This document shows, piece by piece, positions 1-6,330 of a stretch of DNA of 9,314 nt. A program made the translations under genes and the position numbers. A model generated the notes under the pieces. The model was not told where the DNA came from. It made no database searches and saw nothing but the letters and a program-made list of their open reading frames with translations. The number at the start of each line of letters is the position of its first letter. The first letter of the stretch is position 1. Source of the DNA: an uncultured Verrucomicrobiota bacterium (GTDB taxonomy: Bacteria > Verrucomicrobiota > Verrucomicrobiia > Opitutales > LL51); assembly GCA_947174645.1 (NCBI GenBank), contig CAMWJR010000032.1, positions 1 to 9,314 of the forward strand, read 5' to 3'.

Positions 1-572
1 CGTGTAAACCGTCCGACCTGGATGTTTTCCCCAATCACCGCAACCAACGAAGCGATCGTCTCTTGAACGGTTTTATCTTGGTCTTTAATAAAGGGTTGTT
101 CCAGTAAACAAACCTGTTGAAACCACTTATCCAGCTTTCCCTCGACGATACGATCGATCGCATTCTGGGGTTTACCCGCTGCTTGTGCCGCCGCAATTTC
201 ACGTTCCTTGTCAAGAATCTCTGACGGTACTTCTTCGCGGCTTACATATAACGGACTTGACGCCGCAATGTGCATACAAATATCTTTTGCGAGGCTCTGG
301 AACTCCGAATTCTTGGCAACAAAATCCGTCTCACAGCGGAGCTCTAATAAAACACCGATACGACCTCCCGCATGAATATAGGACTCGATAATTCCCTCGG
401 TTGCCTCCCGACCTGCCTTTTTAGCCGCTGTCGCAATGCCCTTTTTCTTGAGAATCGTTACCGCTTCCTCAAAGTCGCCGTTCGCTTCAACAAGCGCCTG
501 TTTGCAATCTACAAAACCTGCGCCCGTACTGGAACGCAAGTCACTCACCATCTTTGCCGTTACTTCTACCAT
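1..572 (-). CDS. tsf: Translation elongation factor EF-Ts, 5' part (C-terminus beyond window edge)
   Basis: EF-Ts is the cytoplasmic guanine-nucleotide exchange factor that recycles EF-Tu-GDP to EF-Tu-GTP. Reading the minus strand from the ATG at 570-572 gives an uninterrupted 190-codon frame that runs off the left edge. The N-terminal UBA-like domain is clear (VTAKMVSDLRSSTGAGFVDC, residues 4-23, then the conserved KKKGIATAAKKAGREATEG). The EF-Tu-contacting core motif ETDFVAKN follows near residues 81-88. The gene starts 15 bp after the rpsB stop, the usual rpsB-tsf pairing, and is almost certainly cotranscribed with it. A modest purine-rich SD (AAAGAG) sits about 7 nt before the ATG and supports this start. 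The fragment ends within the core domain, so nothing can be said about its C-terminal part. Confidence 0.97.
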   Translation of the reverse strand, partial: MVEVTAKMVSDLRSSTGAGFVDCKQALVEANGDFEEAVTILKKKGIATAAKKAGREATEGIIESYIHAGGRIGVLLELRCETDFVAKNSEFQSLAKDICMHIAASSPLYVSREEVPSEILDKEREIAAAQAAGKPQNAIDRIVEGKLDKWFQQVCLLEQPFIKDQDKTVQETIASLVAVIGENIQVGRFT

Positions 573-587
573 TTTTGAACTCTTTGA

Positions 588-1412
588 TTATTTTTCTACT
601 TCCTTGGCGGCTTCCGTTTCCTCGATCTTCTCCGCCGCACGCGCTAAGCTGGCATCCATCGATACGTTGCCCGGTGATGTCTCTTCCGATACGATTTTTT
701 TCCGCTTCTTTGCCTCTGATTGCTTACTCTCATAGGCAGATTGACCTGCTCGAATCGCCTCCGCAATGGTGTCGAGAATGAGTCGAATCGATTTAACCGA
801 ATCGTCGTTCGAAGGGATCACATGTGTGACCATCGATGGATCGGAATTGGTATCGACCATTGCAACAACAGGAATGTTTAGGCGATGTGCCTCTGCCACC
901 GCAATGTCCTCATAATTGACATCGACCACAAAGAGCGCATCAGGTAACTCGTTCACATCGAGCATACCCTCGAAACCACGGTGCATCCTTACCATTTGAT
1001 GTCGGATCACCGATGCCTCTTTCTTTAACATTGTCGCTAACGTTCCATCGGCTTCCATCGCTAAAAATCGACGATATTTATTGAGACTCCGACGAACAGT
1101 TTCAAAATTTGTCAGACACCCACCAAGCCAGCGATTCACACAAAACGGCATCTCTAACGATGTCGCAATTTCACGTACAACCTCTTGCGCCTGCTTCTTT
1201 GTCGCAACAAATAAAACCTTTTGCCCCTTGCTGGCTAAGGTCTCGAGAAACGCACACGCTTCGCCGAGTAATTTATGTGTCTTTTCGAGGTCAATAATTG
1301 AAATACCCCCGCGATGGTCATAAATAAAATTCTTTGACTTCGAATTCCACCGCCGCTTCTGGTGCCCTAAATGGACCCCCGCCTCGAACAAATCATTATT
1401 CGTAACGTTCAT
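588..1412 (-). CDS. rpsB: 30S ribosomal protein S2
   Basis: S2 is a late-assembling protein of the small ribosomal subunit that helps recruit S1. The 274-residue product carries the family hallmarks in order: FEAGVHLGHQKRRWNSK (9-25), the NRWLGGCLTNF motif (about 93-103), the coiled-coil hairpin region rich in charged residues (about 105-150), and PDALFVVDVNYEDIAVAEA followed by IPVVAMVDTNSDP and IPSNDDSVKSIRL. About 45 residues of low-complexity, K/E/A-rich tail extend beyond the conserved core, as in many S2 proteins with acidic C-terminal tails. The ATG at 1410-1412 is preceded by GGAG at about 11 nt, the best SD in the window. It lies 57 bp downstream of the ispH stop and 15 bp upstream of tsf. 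A small hairpin in the gap before it could be regulatory (listed separately). Confidence 0.98.
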   Translation of the reverse strand: MNVTNNDLFEAGVHLGHQKRRWNSKSKNFIYDHRGGISIIDLEKTHKLLGEACAFLETLASKGQKVLFVATKKQAQEVVREIATSLEMPFCVNRWLGGCLTNFETVRRSLNKYRRFLAMEADGTLATMLKKEASVIRHQMVRMHRGFEGMLDVNELPDALFVVDVNYEDIAVAEAHRLNIPVVAMVDTNSDPSMVTHVIPSNDDSVKSIRLILDTIAEAIRAGQSAYESKQSEAKKRKKIVSEETSPGNVSMDASLARAAEKIEETEAAKEVEK

Positions 1413-1425
1413 ATTCTAAAAAACT

Positions 1426-1456
1426 CCGTACCCACGACACCTTTGAGCGTCCACGG
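1426..1456 (-). promoter_or_regulatory. Weak hairpin in the ispH-rpsB gap (possible rpsB leader)
   Basis: In the 57-bp gap between ispH and rpsB, the minus strand can form a hairpin. The inner stem is GACGC/GTGTC (5 bp with one G-T pair, loop TCAAAG, 1436-1451). The outer stem is CCGT/ACGG, separated from it by unpaired bases. The hairpin ends about 13 nt before the rpsB ATG, next to its SD. rpsB is autoregulated by S2 binding its own leader in some bacteria, so this is a possible operator. The stem is short, no sequence match to a known S2 leader is recognised, and no U-tract follows, so it is not a terminator. Confidence 0.22.
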
Positions 1457-1469
1457 CCTAGGATAATGT

Positions 1470-2369
1470 TTAACTGTGGAAGGGGACTTTTTCGATTTTT
1501 ACGACGTCGTCAAGTGATTTTAAAATCTTTTCGCGGACCATCTGTATTTGTTCCGACGGCGTCGAAGCACCTGCAGCAATGCCGATATTTTTATATAAAT
1601 TCCAACGAACACCCTCAATTTCATTCGGCGATTCGACCCACCACAGCTGTTCGATATGACGCTGAAGATTTTCAAATAAACGTCGCGTATTGGCGGAATG
1701 CCGGCCACCGATCACAACGGCCGCATCGCAGGCATAAAGTGACTGTAACCCCTGTTGGCGCAATTTCGTCGCGGGGCAGATGGTATTCACGATTTCGATT
1801 TCTGTAGACTTTTTATGACATAGAATCGCTGCTTCTTCAAATAACTGTGGATCAAACGTCGACTGGCAAAGCAAGGCGTAGCGTTGACTGTCTTTTAAAT
1901 GGATGGCTGATAATTTTTCGATACCGCTACAAACCGTGATGTTTTTGGCGAAACTTGTCACACCGATCACTTCAGCATGATTTGGATCGCCAAGAAAGAG
2001 AATGTGATGGTCCGGGCGGGTAACAATTTCGTGGACGATTTTTTGAACAAACGGACAAGTCACATCAACGATCTGACAGCCTAAAAGGTGGAGCTGCTCT
2101 CGGCGTTTTTGTGTAATGCCATGCGCTCGAATTACGACAACGTCATCCACACGGAGTTCGCCACATGTCTGCGGTAACATTTGAACACCTTGTCGAAAAA
2201 GTTCTTCATTAACAGTTTTGTTATGGACCAGTTCACCCTCCAGAAAAATGCGTTTTTTAGGGCTTTTTTGTAAGAGATCCTGCACCTTAGCAATAGCCGC
2301 ACGCACACCGGCACAAAATCCCGAATGAGGCGCAACGATCACACGCGGCTTATCCATTCCAATCGTCAT
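1470..2369 (-). CDS. ispH: 4-hydroxy-3-methylbut-2-enyl diphosphate reductase (IspH/LytB)
   Basis: IspH is an iron-sulfur enzyme that reduces HMBPP to IPP and DMAPP, the last step of the MEP isoprenoid pathway. All three cluster-ligand cysteines are present: C19 in SGFCAGVRAAI, C105 in VDVTCP and C198 in NTICPATKLRQQ. The substrate-pocket residues also align: H49 (LVHNKTV), H83 (RAHGIT), H131 and E133 (NHAEVIG), S225 and N227 (RHSANTRR) and S269 (AGASTP). The 299-residue length is normal. The start at 2369 overlaps the end of fabD by 20 bp. A second in-frame ATG at 2357 overlaps the fabD stop by a few bases and gives a more typical N-terminus. The only SD-like GGAG is 3 nt from the first ATG and 15 nt from the second, so the start is undecided. 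Translational coupling to fabD is likely. HAEV replaces the HPEV of many homologues. Confidence 0.97.
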   Translation of the reverse strand: MTIGMDKPRVIVAPHSGFCAGVRAAIAKVQDLLQKSPKKRIFLEGELVHNKTVNEELFRQGVQMLPQTCGELRVDDVVVIRAHGITQKRREQLHLLGCQIVDVTCPFVQKIVHEIVTRPDHHILFLGDPNHAEVIGVTSFAKNITVCSGIEKLSAIHLKDSQRYALLCQSTFDPQLFEEAAILCHKKSTEIEIVNTICPATKLRQQGLQSLYACDAAVVIGGRHSANTRRLFENLQRHIEQLWWVESPNEIEGVRWNLYKNIGIAAGASTPSEQIQMVREKILKSLDDVVKIEKVPFHS

Positions 2370-3258
2370 AGTCTCCGAAGGGCCGAACGACTAGATTCGG
2401 ATCGATTCGCTTGGCCATGCCAATCAGCGTCTTGCCGGGACCGCATTGATAAAACTCCGAAATTCCTAGAGAAGCCGCGGTCTGCATACATTGCCACCAC
2501 AACACAGGCGATACAATCTGTTGGACTAGTAGGGATTTTATATGTGACACATCTTCAATAACCTGCCCCGTTACGTTACTGATTACGGGCCATTGCATGG
2601 GATGAAATTCTAGCGGCTCGAGAAATTCCTTAAAGGGCGGACACGCAGATGTCATCAGCGAACTGTGAAATGCTCCCGCAACATTAAGAGGAATTGCACG
2701 TCCTCCGGTTAGCTCGGGTGTTCGTGAAACGGCTGTATCCACACGGTCTTTTTCGCCGGAAATCACAATCTGTCCGGGGCAATTGACATTAGACATTTCA
2801 ACACCGGTAACTTGGCAAAGTGACTGAACTTGTTCGACCGATACTCCTAAGATGGAAGCCATGCCGCCACGTGTACGTTTACACGCCTCTTGGATCAGCG
2901 CTCCACGTTTTTGTGCGATGCGGACACCGGCCGCGAAATCATAGACGCCCGCTACGGCAAGTGCCACGAGCGAACCAATACTCAGTCCCGCGGAAACGGC
3001 AATAGTTGTGTCTTGAAGTAGTGACTGGAGTACCCTTGCAGCCACGAAACCGTGTACAAAGAGTGCGGGCTGACAGTAACGGCTATCTGTTAGTTGCTCG
3101 AGTGGACCTTCGGCGCAGAGCTTTTCGAGATCATAACCTAAAATCGTGCTTGCTTCGGCGTAGCGTTCACGAACCCATGGGTCATGTTCACAGAGTGATT
3201 GCCCCATCCCGATGCACTGCGTTCCCTGGCCGGGGAACAGTAACCCGATCTTTCGCAT
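2350..3258 (-). CDS. fabD: Malonyl-CoA:ACP transacylase (FabD)
   Basis: FabD moves the malonyl group from CoA to acyl carrier protein, supplying the extender unit for type II fatty acid synthesis. From the ATG at 3258 the product has 302 residues, close to the usual ~310, beginning MRKIGLLFPGQGTQ. Catalytic residues are in place: Q11 in GQGTQ, nucleophile S93 in GLSIGSL, R118 in QKRGALIQEA (binds the malonyl carboxylate) and H198 in GAFHSS. NVNCPGQIVISG and QCGPGKTLIGMAKRI are also typical. The nucleophile elbow reads GLSIGSL where most relatives have GHSLGEY/GLSLGE. The open frame continues upstream to 3432, but that stretch antisenses nothing useful: it overlaps rpsI in another frame and spans the terminator, so I reject it. 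In-frame ATGs at 3297 and 3294 are alternatives, though they sit at the terminator's T-tract. No SD is visible. ispH follows with a 20-bp overlap. Confidence 0.95.
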   Translation of the reverse strand: MRKIGLLFPGQGTQCIGMGQSLCEHDPWVRERYAEASTILGYDLEKLCAEGPLEQLTDSRYCQPALFVHGFVAARVLQSLLQDTTIAVSAGLSIGSLVALAVAGVYDFAAGVRIAQKRGALIQEACKRTRGGMASILGVSVEQVQSLCQVTGVEMSNVNCPGQIVISGEKDRVDTAVSRTPELTGGRAIPLNVAGAFHSSLMTSACPPFKEFLEPLEFHPMQWPVISNVTGQVIEDVSHIKSLLVQQIVSPVLWWQCMQTAASLGISEFYQCGPGKTLIGMAKRIDPNLVVRPFGDYDDWNG

Positions 3259-3292
3259 GGATTGTGTGTAACCAAAATCGATTGGCGCGTCC

Positions 3293-3298
3293 ATCATA
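3293..3298 (-). promoter_or_regulatory. Candidate -10 element for fabD immediately after the rpsI terminator
   Basis: The minus strand reads TATGAT here (5 of 6 to TATAAT), directly after the T-tract of the rpsI terminator. It would place a transcription start near 3286, about 28 nt before the preferred fabD ATG. No good -35 is found at 16-18 bp, because that position falls within the terminator stem. The assignment therefore rests on the -10 alone. It would explain how fabD-ispH-rpsB-tsf is expressed despite the upstream terminator. Confidence 0.28.
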
Positions 3299-3328
3299 AA
3301 AAAGAGGCGCCCTGAAGGGCACCCCTCT
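3298..3328 (-). terminator. Rho-independent terminator after rpsI
   Basis: Read on the minus strand, a GC-rich hairpin has 5' arm AGAGG-GG-TGCCC, loop TTCA and 3' arm GGGCG-CCTCT. It is immediately followed by a run of six to seven T. The stem makes ten pairs, including one G-T, with a two-base GG bulge. It begins about 30 nt past the rpsI stop codon, the classical placement. It should end or attenuate rplM-rpsI transcripts and separate the two ribosomal genes from fabD-ispH-rpsB-tsf. Readthrough cannot be excluded. Confidence 0.85.
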
Positions 3329-3358
3329 GCACCATGAAAAAGATTTTTATGGAAATCC

Positions 3359-3754
3359 CTAACGCTTCGAGAACTGGAAACGTTTGCGCGCCCCCGGCTG
3401 TCCCGGTTTTTTACGCTCTTTCTTACGGCCATCCCGTGTTAAGTGGCCTGCCCTCTTTAGGGAAGAACGGAAGTTGAGGTCCATCGCACAGAGCGCACGC
3501 GCAATGCCGAGACGAATCGCTCCCGCTTGACCTAAAACACCCCCCCCAAAGACATTGACACGGATATCGACTTTTCCCGTCATACTGGCCGTATGGAGTG
3601 GAGAAAGTGCAATTTTCTGAACTTCGTCTTGGGCACAGTAATCACTAAATTCTTTCTCATTGATGGAAATCCGACCCGTCCCCGGTGAAAGACGTACACG
3701 GGCGACAGCCGTCTTCCGACGTCCTGTTCCTAAAAACTCTACAATCTGCTCCAT
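3359..3754 (-). CDS. rpsI: 30S ribosomal protein S9
   Basis: S9 is a small-subunit protein whose C-terminal tail reaches the decoding centre and touches P-site tRNA. The 131-residue product has the family pattern: EFLGTGRRKTAVARVRLSPG (6-25), GRISINEKEF, the glycine-rich VNVFGGGVLGQAGAIRLGIARAL core, and the basic tail ending in QFSKR with the conserved final Lys-Arg. Length is normal. The ATG at 3754 lies 2 bp after the rplM stop, the near-universal rplM-rpsI pair, so the two are cotranscribed and probably coupled in translation. I see no SD before this ATG, which is consistent with coupling. A strong intrinsic terminator follows the stop codon, so rpsI is probably the last gene of its main transcript. 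Confidence 0.98.
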   Translation of the reverse strand: MEQIVEFLGTGRRKTAVARVRLSPGTGRISINEKEFSDYCAQDEVQKIALSPLHTASMTGKVDIRVNVFGGGVLGQAGAIRLGIARALCAMDLNFRSSLKRAGHLTRDGRKKERKKPGQPGARKRFQFSKR

Positions 3755-3756
3755 GG

Positions 3757-4191
3757 TTATTCGATGATCATTGGCTTGGGCTGCTGAGCCGCATGAGGAT
3801 GCTCAGATCCCGCATAAACTTTTAACTTACGCATCATGGCACGTGCAAGACGATTCCGCTGCAGCATACCTTTAACCGCATGCTCGATAATAAATTCGGG
3901 ACGATGCGCACGCATCTTCTCGACACTCTCATAGCGTTCATTACCGAGATACTGCGAGTAAAACATATATTGTTTCTGCGTCTCTTTTTTACCCGTTAGC
4001 TTGACTTTGTCGGCATTGACAACAACGACGAAATCGCCCGTATCGACATGCGGCGTAAAGGTGGGCTTATCTTTACCGCGTAGGGCATCCGCAACCTTTA
4101 CCGCGAGCTTACCGAGTACAACCCCAGACGCATCGACGATTCTCCATGCGCGTTGCTGCACTGCTTCATTTTGGACCAAAGTCGTTTTCAT
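3757..4191 (-). CDS. rplM: 50S ribosomal protein L13
   Basis: L13 is an early-assembly protein of the large subunit that binds 23S rRNA. From the ATG at 4189-4191 the protein has 144 residues, the usual size, starting MKTTLVQNEAVQQRAWRIVD. Typical motifs follow: RAWRIVDASGVVLGKLAVKVADALRGKDKPTFTPH (N-terminal fold), NADKVKLTGKK, the HRPEFIIEHAVKGMLQRNRLARAMMRKLKVYAG block, and an HPHAAQQPKPM tail. The frame stays open for 81 more codons upstream, to 4434. That extension runs antisense over the divergent acetyltransferase and resembles no L13 N-terminus, so the internal ATG is chosen. A plausible sigma70 promoter lies just upstream. rpsI follows after 2 bp. Confidence 0.97.
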   Translation of the reverse strand: MKTTLVQNEAVQQRAWRIVDASGVVLGKLAVKVADALRGKDKPTFTPHVDTGDFVVVVNADKVKLTGKKETQKQYMFYSQYLGNERYESVEKMRAHRPEFIIEHAVKGMLQRNRLARAMMRKLKVYAGSEHPHAAQQPKPMIIE

Positions 4192-4208
4192 TCGTGATGA
4201 ACGCCGCC

Positions 4209-4236
4209 AACCTAGGTCGATTGCACCGCTTGTCAA
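4209..4236 (-). promoter_or_regulatory. Candidate sigma70 promoter for rplM-rpsI
   Basis: On the minus strand there is a perfect -35 hexamer TTGACA (4231-4236), a 16-bp spacer and TAGGTT (4209-4214) as a partial -10 (TA---T). Transcription would start near 4202, giving a leader of only about 10 nt before the rplM ATG. The perfect -35 and its position before a highly expressed operon support the call; the -10 is weak and no SD is present. Confidence 0.5.
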
Positions 4237-4240
4237 ACCT

Positions 4241-4269
4241 TTTCCCGAAAAAATCCTTGCGAAAATAAT
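4241..4269 (+). promoter_or_regulatory. Weak candidate promoter for the Vat-like acetyltransferase
   Basis: On the plus strand AATAAT (4264-4269) matches the -10 consensus at five of six positions. It has a poor -35, TTTCCC, at a 17-bp spacing. It would start transcription near 4276, leaving about 15 nt of leader without an SD. It lies back-to-back with the rplM promoter in a 99-bp divergent gap. Support is modest because such AT-rich hexamers are common. Confidence 0.3.
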
Positions 4270-4290
4270 CCGCTTTTTCGTACTCGCCCT

Positions 4291-4929
4291 ATGCCGGATC
4301 CGACTCAGATTTATCCGATCCCCAACGTACACAATGTCGTCCACGTTCAACCGACGATTCGGAATCCAAAGATTATTGTTGGAGATTTTACGTATTTTAG
4401 CGACCCGGATTTTGAGCAACACGTCACACATCACTATGATTTTTCAACTGATCGACTAATTATCGGAAAATTCTGTCAACTCGGCCAAGGAATTGAGTTT
4501 GTGATGAACAGCGCGAACCACCAGATGAATGCTGTTTCAACATTTCCCTTTTTTATTTTTCCGGACTGGGAACAAAAACCGCCTACACCCGACAACTTTC
4601 CCTACAAAGGCGATACAATCGTAGGTAATGATGTTTGGATTGGGCAAAATGTCACAATTCTACCAGGTGTTCATATTGGAGATGGCGCGATTATTGGTCT
4701 CAACAGCACGGTAACACGCCATGTACCGCCTTATACCATTGTCGGCGGGAATCCGGCACGGGAGATTCGGAAGCGCTTTGACGATGAACTGATCCAACTA
4801 TTACTGGAATATCGCTGGTGGGATTTACCGGTTAAGGAAATTAAAAAAATCGCTCCCCAGTTATCCAATCCCGATCTAGATGCGGTGAAGCAGTTTTTAA
4901 AAAACGCACTGAAGAAACGTAACGCTTAA
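4291..4929 (+). CDS. Vat/CatB-family (xenobiotic) O-acetyltransferase, left-handed beta-helix
   Basis: The 212-residue product resembles streptogramin A acetyltransferases (Vat) and related CatB-type enzymes, which form trimers and acetylate a hydroxyl using acetyl-CoA. Family marks in order: the N-terminal PDPTQIYPI (compare PNP...YPI in Vat), IGKFCQLGQGIEFVMNSANHQMN with the expected catalytic His at residue 77, and TFPFFIF. Hexapeptide repeats follow (GDTIVGNDVWIGQNVTILPG, VHIGDGAIIGLNSTV), then GGNPAREIRKRF for CoA binding and a helical tail containing YRWWDLP. Length is normal. It is divergent from rplM and convergent with mgtE; its TAA at 4927-4929 overlaps the mgtE stop. It has no partner gene here. 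Chromosomal members are widespread, and the natural substrate cannot be read from sequence, so antibiotic resistance is only a possibility. The ATG at 4291 fits the family N-terminus; no SD is visible. Confidence 0.9.
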   Translation: MPDPTQIYPIPNVHNVVHVQPTIRNPKIIVGDFTYFSDPDFEQHVTHHYDFSTDRLIIGKFCQLGQGIEFVMNSANHQMNAVSTFPFFIFPDWEQKPPTPDNFPYKGDTIVGNDVWIGQNVTILPGVHIGDGAIIGLNSTVTRHVPPYTIVGGNPAREIRKRFDDELIQLLLEYRWWDLPVKEIKKIAPQLSNPDLDAVKQFLKNALKKRNA

Positions 4930-6314
4930 GCTGCAGGCGGACAGACTAGACGCGTCCCGAGCCAGAGGAAAATGAGAATCGTAACTGGTTCGACGAGCGC
5001 GGTTAAAATAATTGCAGAACTATTAGCTGGATCGAGCTTGAGCTTTTTCAATGCAATCGGGACAAAAGCACCTAAAATACCGGCAAAAACAACCGTAATA
5101 ACGAGTGCTAAGAAGACGAGTAATCCCATCATCCCGTCTTTCGTCCAAATCACCGCTACAATCGCTGCAACCGCTCCGATGATAATACCATTTAAGAGAC
5201 CCTTAATGGCCTCCTTGGCGTAAATTTGTTTAATATCCGAAGGTAAGAGCTCTCCTAAGGCAAGCGCTCGGATGGAAACCGCTAACGATTGCGAACCTGC
5301 ATTGTCGCTTAAAACCGTCACGAGATTTAAAAAGGCCGCCAAGAGCGCTGCTTCGGCAATCCGATCTGAAAAATCCGAGATAATTCCCGTGCTCACGAGG
5401 GATAAAAAGAGATTCGCAATGAGCCAGGGAGCCCGTTTTGTCACACTATACCAAACGCTATCCGTTACGTGTTCGTCACCACCCGCACCACAGAGCTTTT
5501 GCATATCTGAGGTCGCAGCTTCATGGAGAATATCAATAACGTCGTCATGGGTAATAATACCTAAAAGACGGCCCTGGTTGTCCACAACCGGTAAAATCTG
5601 TGCGTGGCTCTCGGTCATCGCGAGCGCAACGTCCTGCTTCGATTCATCGGGCTTACAAATTCCCGGAATATCGCGCTCCATAATATCGGCAACGCGCTGT
5701 TGAGATTTCGCCCAAATGAGATTCCGTACGGTTGTACTGCCAACCAAACACCGGTGTTGATCGACGACAAAGAGCTGGTCAGTATTTTCCGTCTCATTCT
5801 TTTCCCGCCGCACATACTGAATCGCATCGTCAACCGTCATCGTATCCCGAATCGTCGTCACATAAGGCGTCATGACCCCACCTGCAGTATTGGGGTCATA
5901 ACACATCAGGTCGCGGATGGTATCGGCAAAGTCCTTGGGTAATTTACTAAGGAGGCGCTCGCGATCTTTAATTTCGACGTTCAGTAACAGATCAACCGCA
6001 TCGTCAGGTTCTAGTTCTTGGAGGATCTTAACCGCCCGATGATCTCGCATCTCCGTCAGAATCTCTGCGGAGTCGCATGGCATCATTTCCGCTAAGACTT
6101 CTGACGCATCCGACGATGAGAGTTTTTTGAGTAAAAACTGCTGGTCCTCCGGTGAAAGACGTTCGAGAAAACACCCTACTTCGTAGGGCGATGTATTGGA
6201 AAGCTTAATCGGGTCAATCTGATCGAGCGCACCGTCCGCAAAAACCATCAGCTCCTCGAGCGAATACTGCGCGAGTTTTCGGGCGGCGGCGTGGCTGTGA
6301 ATAGCGTTAGGCAT
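4926..6314 (-). CDS. mgtE: MgtE-type magnesium transporter (divergent pore signature)
   Basis: MgtE proteins are homodimeric inner-membrane Mg2+ channels gated by cytoplasmic Mg2+ sensing. The 462-residue product has the full architecture: a helical MgtE-N domain (about 20-135, with repeated L.P.DA.ELL-type helices), two CBS domains (about 145-265, with DPNTAGGVMTP and LPVVDNQGRLLGIITHDDVIDI), then RAPWLIANL and five hydrophobic segments from about 297 to 455. Pore motifs are recognisable but altered: SDNAGSQSLAVSIRALALGE replaces the common GGNxGxQ..-type sequence, FLNLV replaces the FxP motif before it, and the last helix reads LTALVEPVTI. By my alignment from memory, Glu442 there sits where the Mg2+-binding Asp (D432 of Thermus MgtE) is expected. 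No SD precedes the ATG. A large dyad element lies immediately upstream. The stop overlaps that of the convergent acetyltransferase by 4 bp. Confidence 0.93.
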   Translation of the reverse strand: MPNAIHSHAAARKLAQYSLEELMVFADGALDQIDPIKLSNTSPYEVGCFLERLSPEDQQFLLKKLSSSDASEVLAEMMPCDSAEILTEMRDHRAVKILQELEPDDAVDLLLNVEIKDRERLLSKLPKDFADTIRDLMCYDPNTAGGVMTPYVTTIRDTMTVDDAIQYVRREKNETENTDQLFVVDQHRCLVGSTTVRNLIWAKSQQRVADIMERDIPGICKPDESKQDVALAMTESHAQILPVVDNQGRLLGIITHDDVIDILHEAATSDMQKLCGAGGDEHVTDSVWYSVTKRAPWLIANLFLSLVSTGIISDFSDRIAEAALLAAFLNLVTVLSDNAGSQSLAVSIRALALGELLPSDIKQIYAKEAIKGLLNGIIIGAVAAIVAVIWTKDGMMGLLVFLALVITVVFAGILGAFVPIALKKLKLDPANSSAIILTALVEPVTILIFLWLGTRLVCPPAA

Positions 6315-6330
6315 GGCGGCTCATCGGCGT

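Noticed and set aside
3259..3432. N-terminal extension of fabD by up to 58 residues (open frame back to 3432)
   Set aside because: It overlaps the rpsI coding end in another frame and spans the intrinsic terminator. FabD homologues begin near MRKIGLLFPGQG. The ATGs at 3297 and 3294 remain minor alternatives.
4240..4280. Short inverted repeats TTTTC/GAAAA and CGAAAA/TTTTCG in the rplM/acetyltransferase gap
   Set aside because: Five- and six-base AT-rich arms are expected by chance in such sequence, and they do not flank a convincing promoter element.
4192..4434. 81-residue N-terminal extension of rplM
   Set aside because: It runs antisense across the acetyltransferase and the divergent promoter gap. 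The protein from 4191 already has the full normal L13 length.
5272..5703. 143-codon plus-strand open frame inside mgtE
   Set aside because: It lies wholly antisense to a clearly recognised transporter gene and has no recognisable domain; its Ser/Arg-rich composition is typical of a shadow frame.
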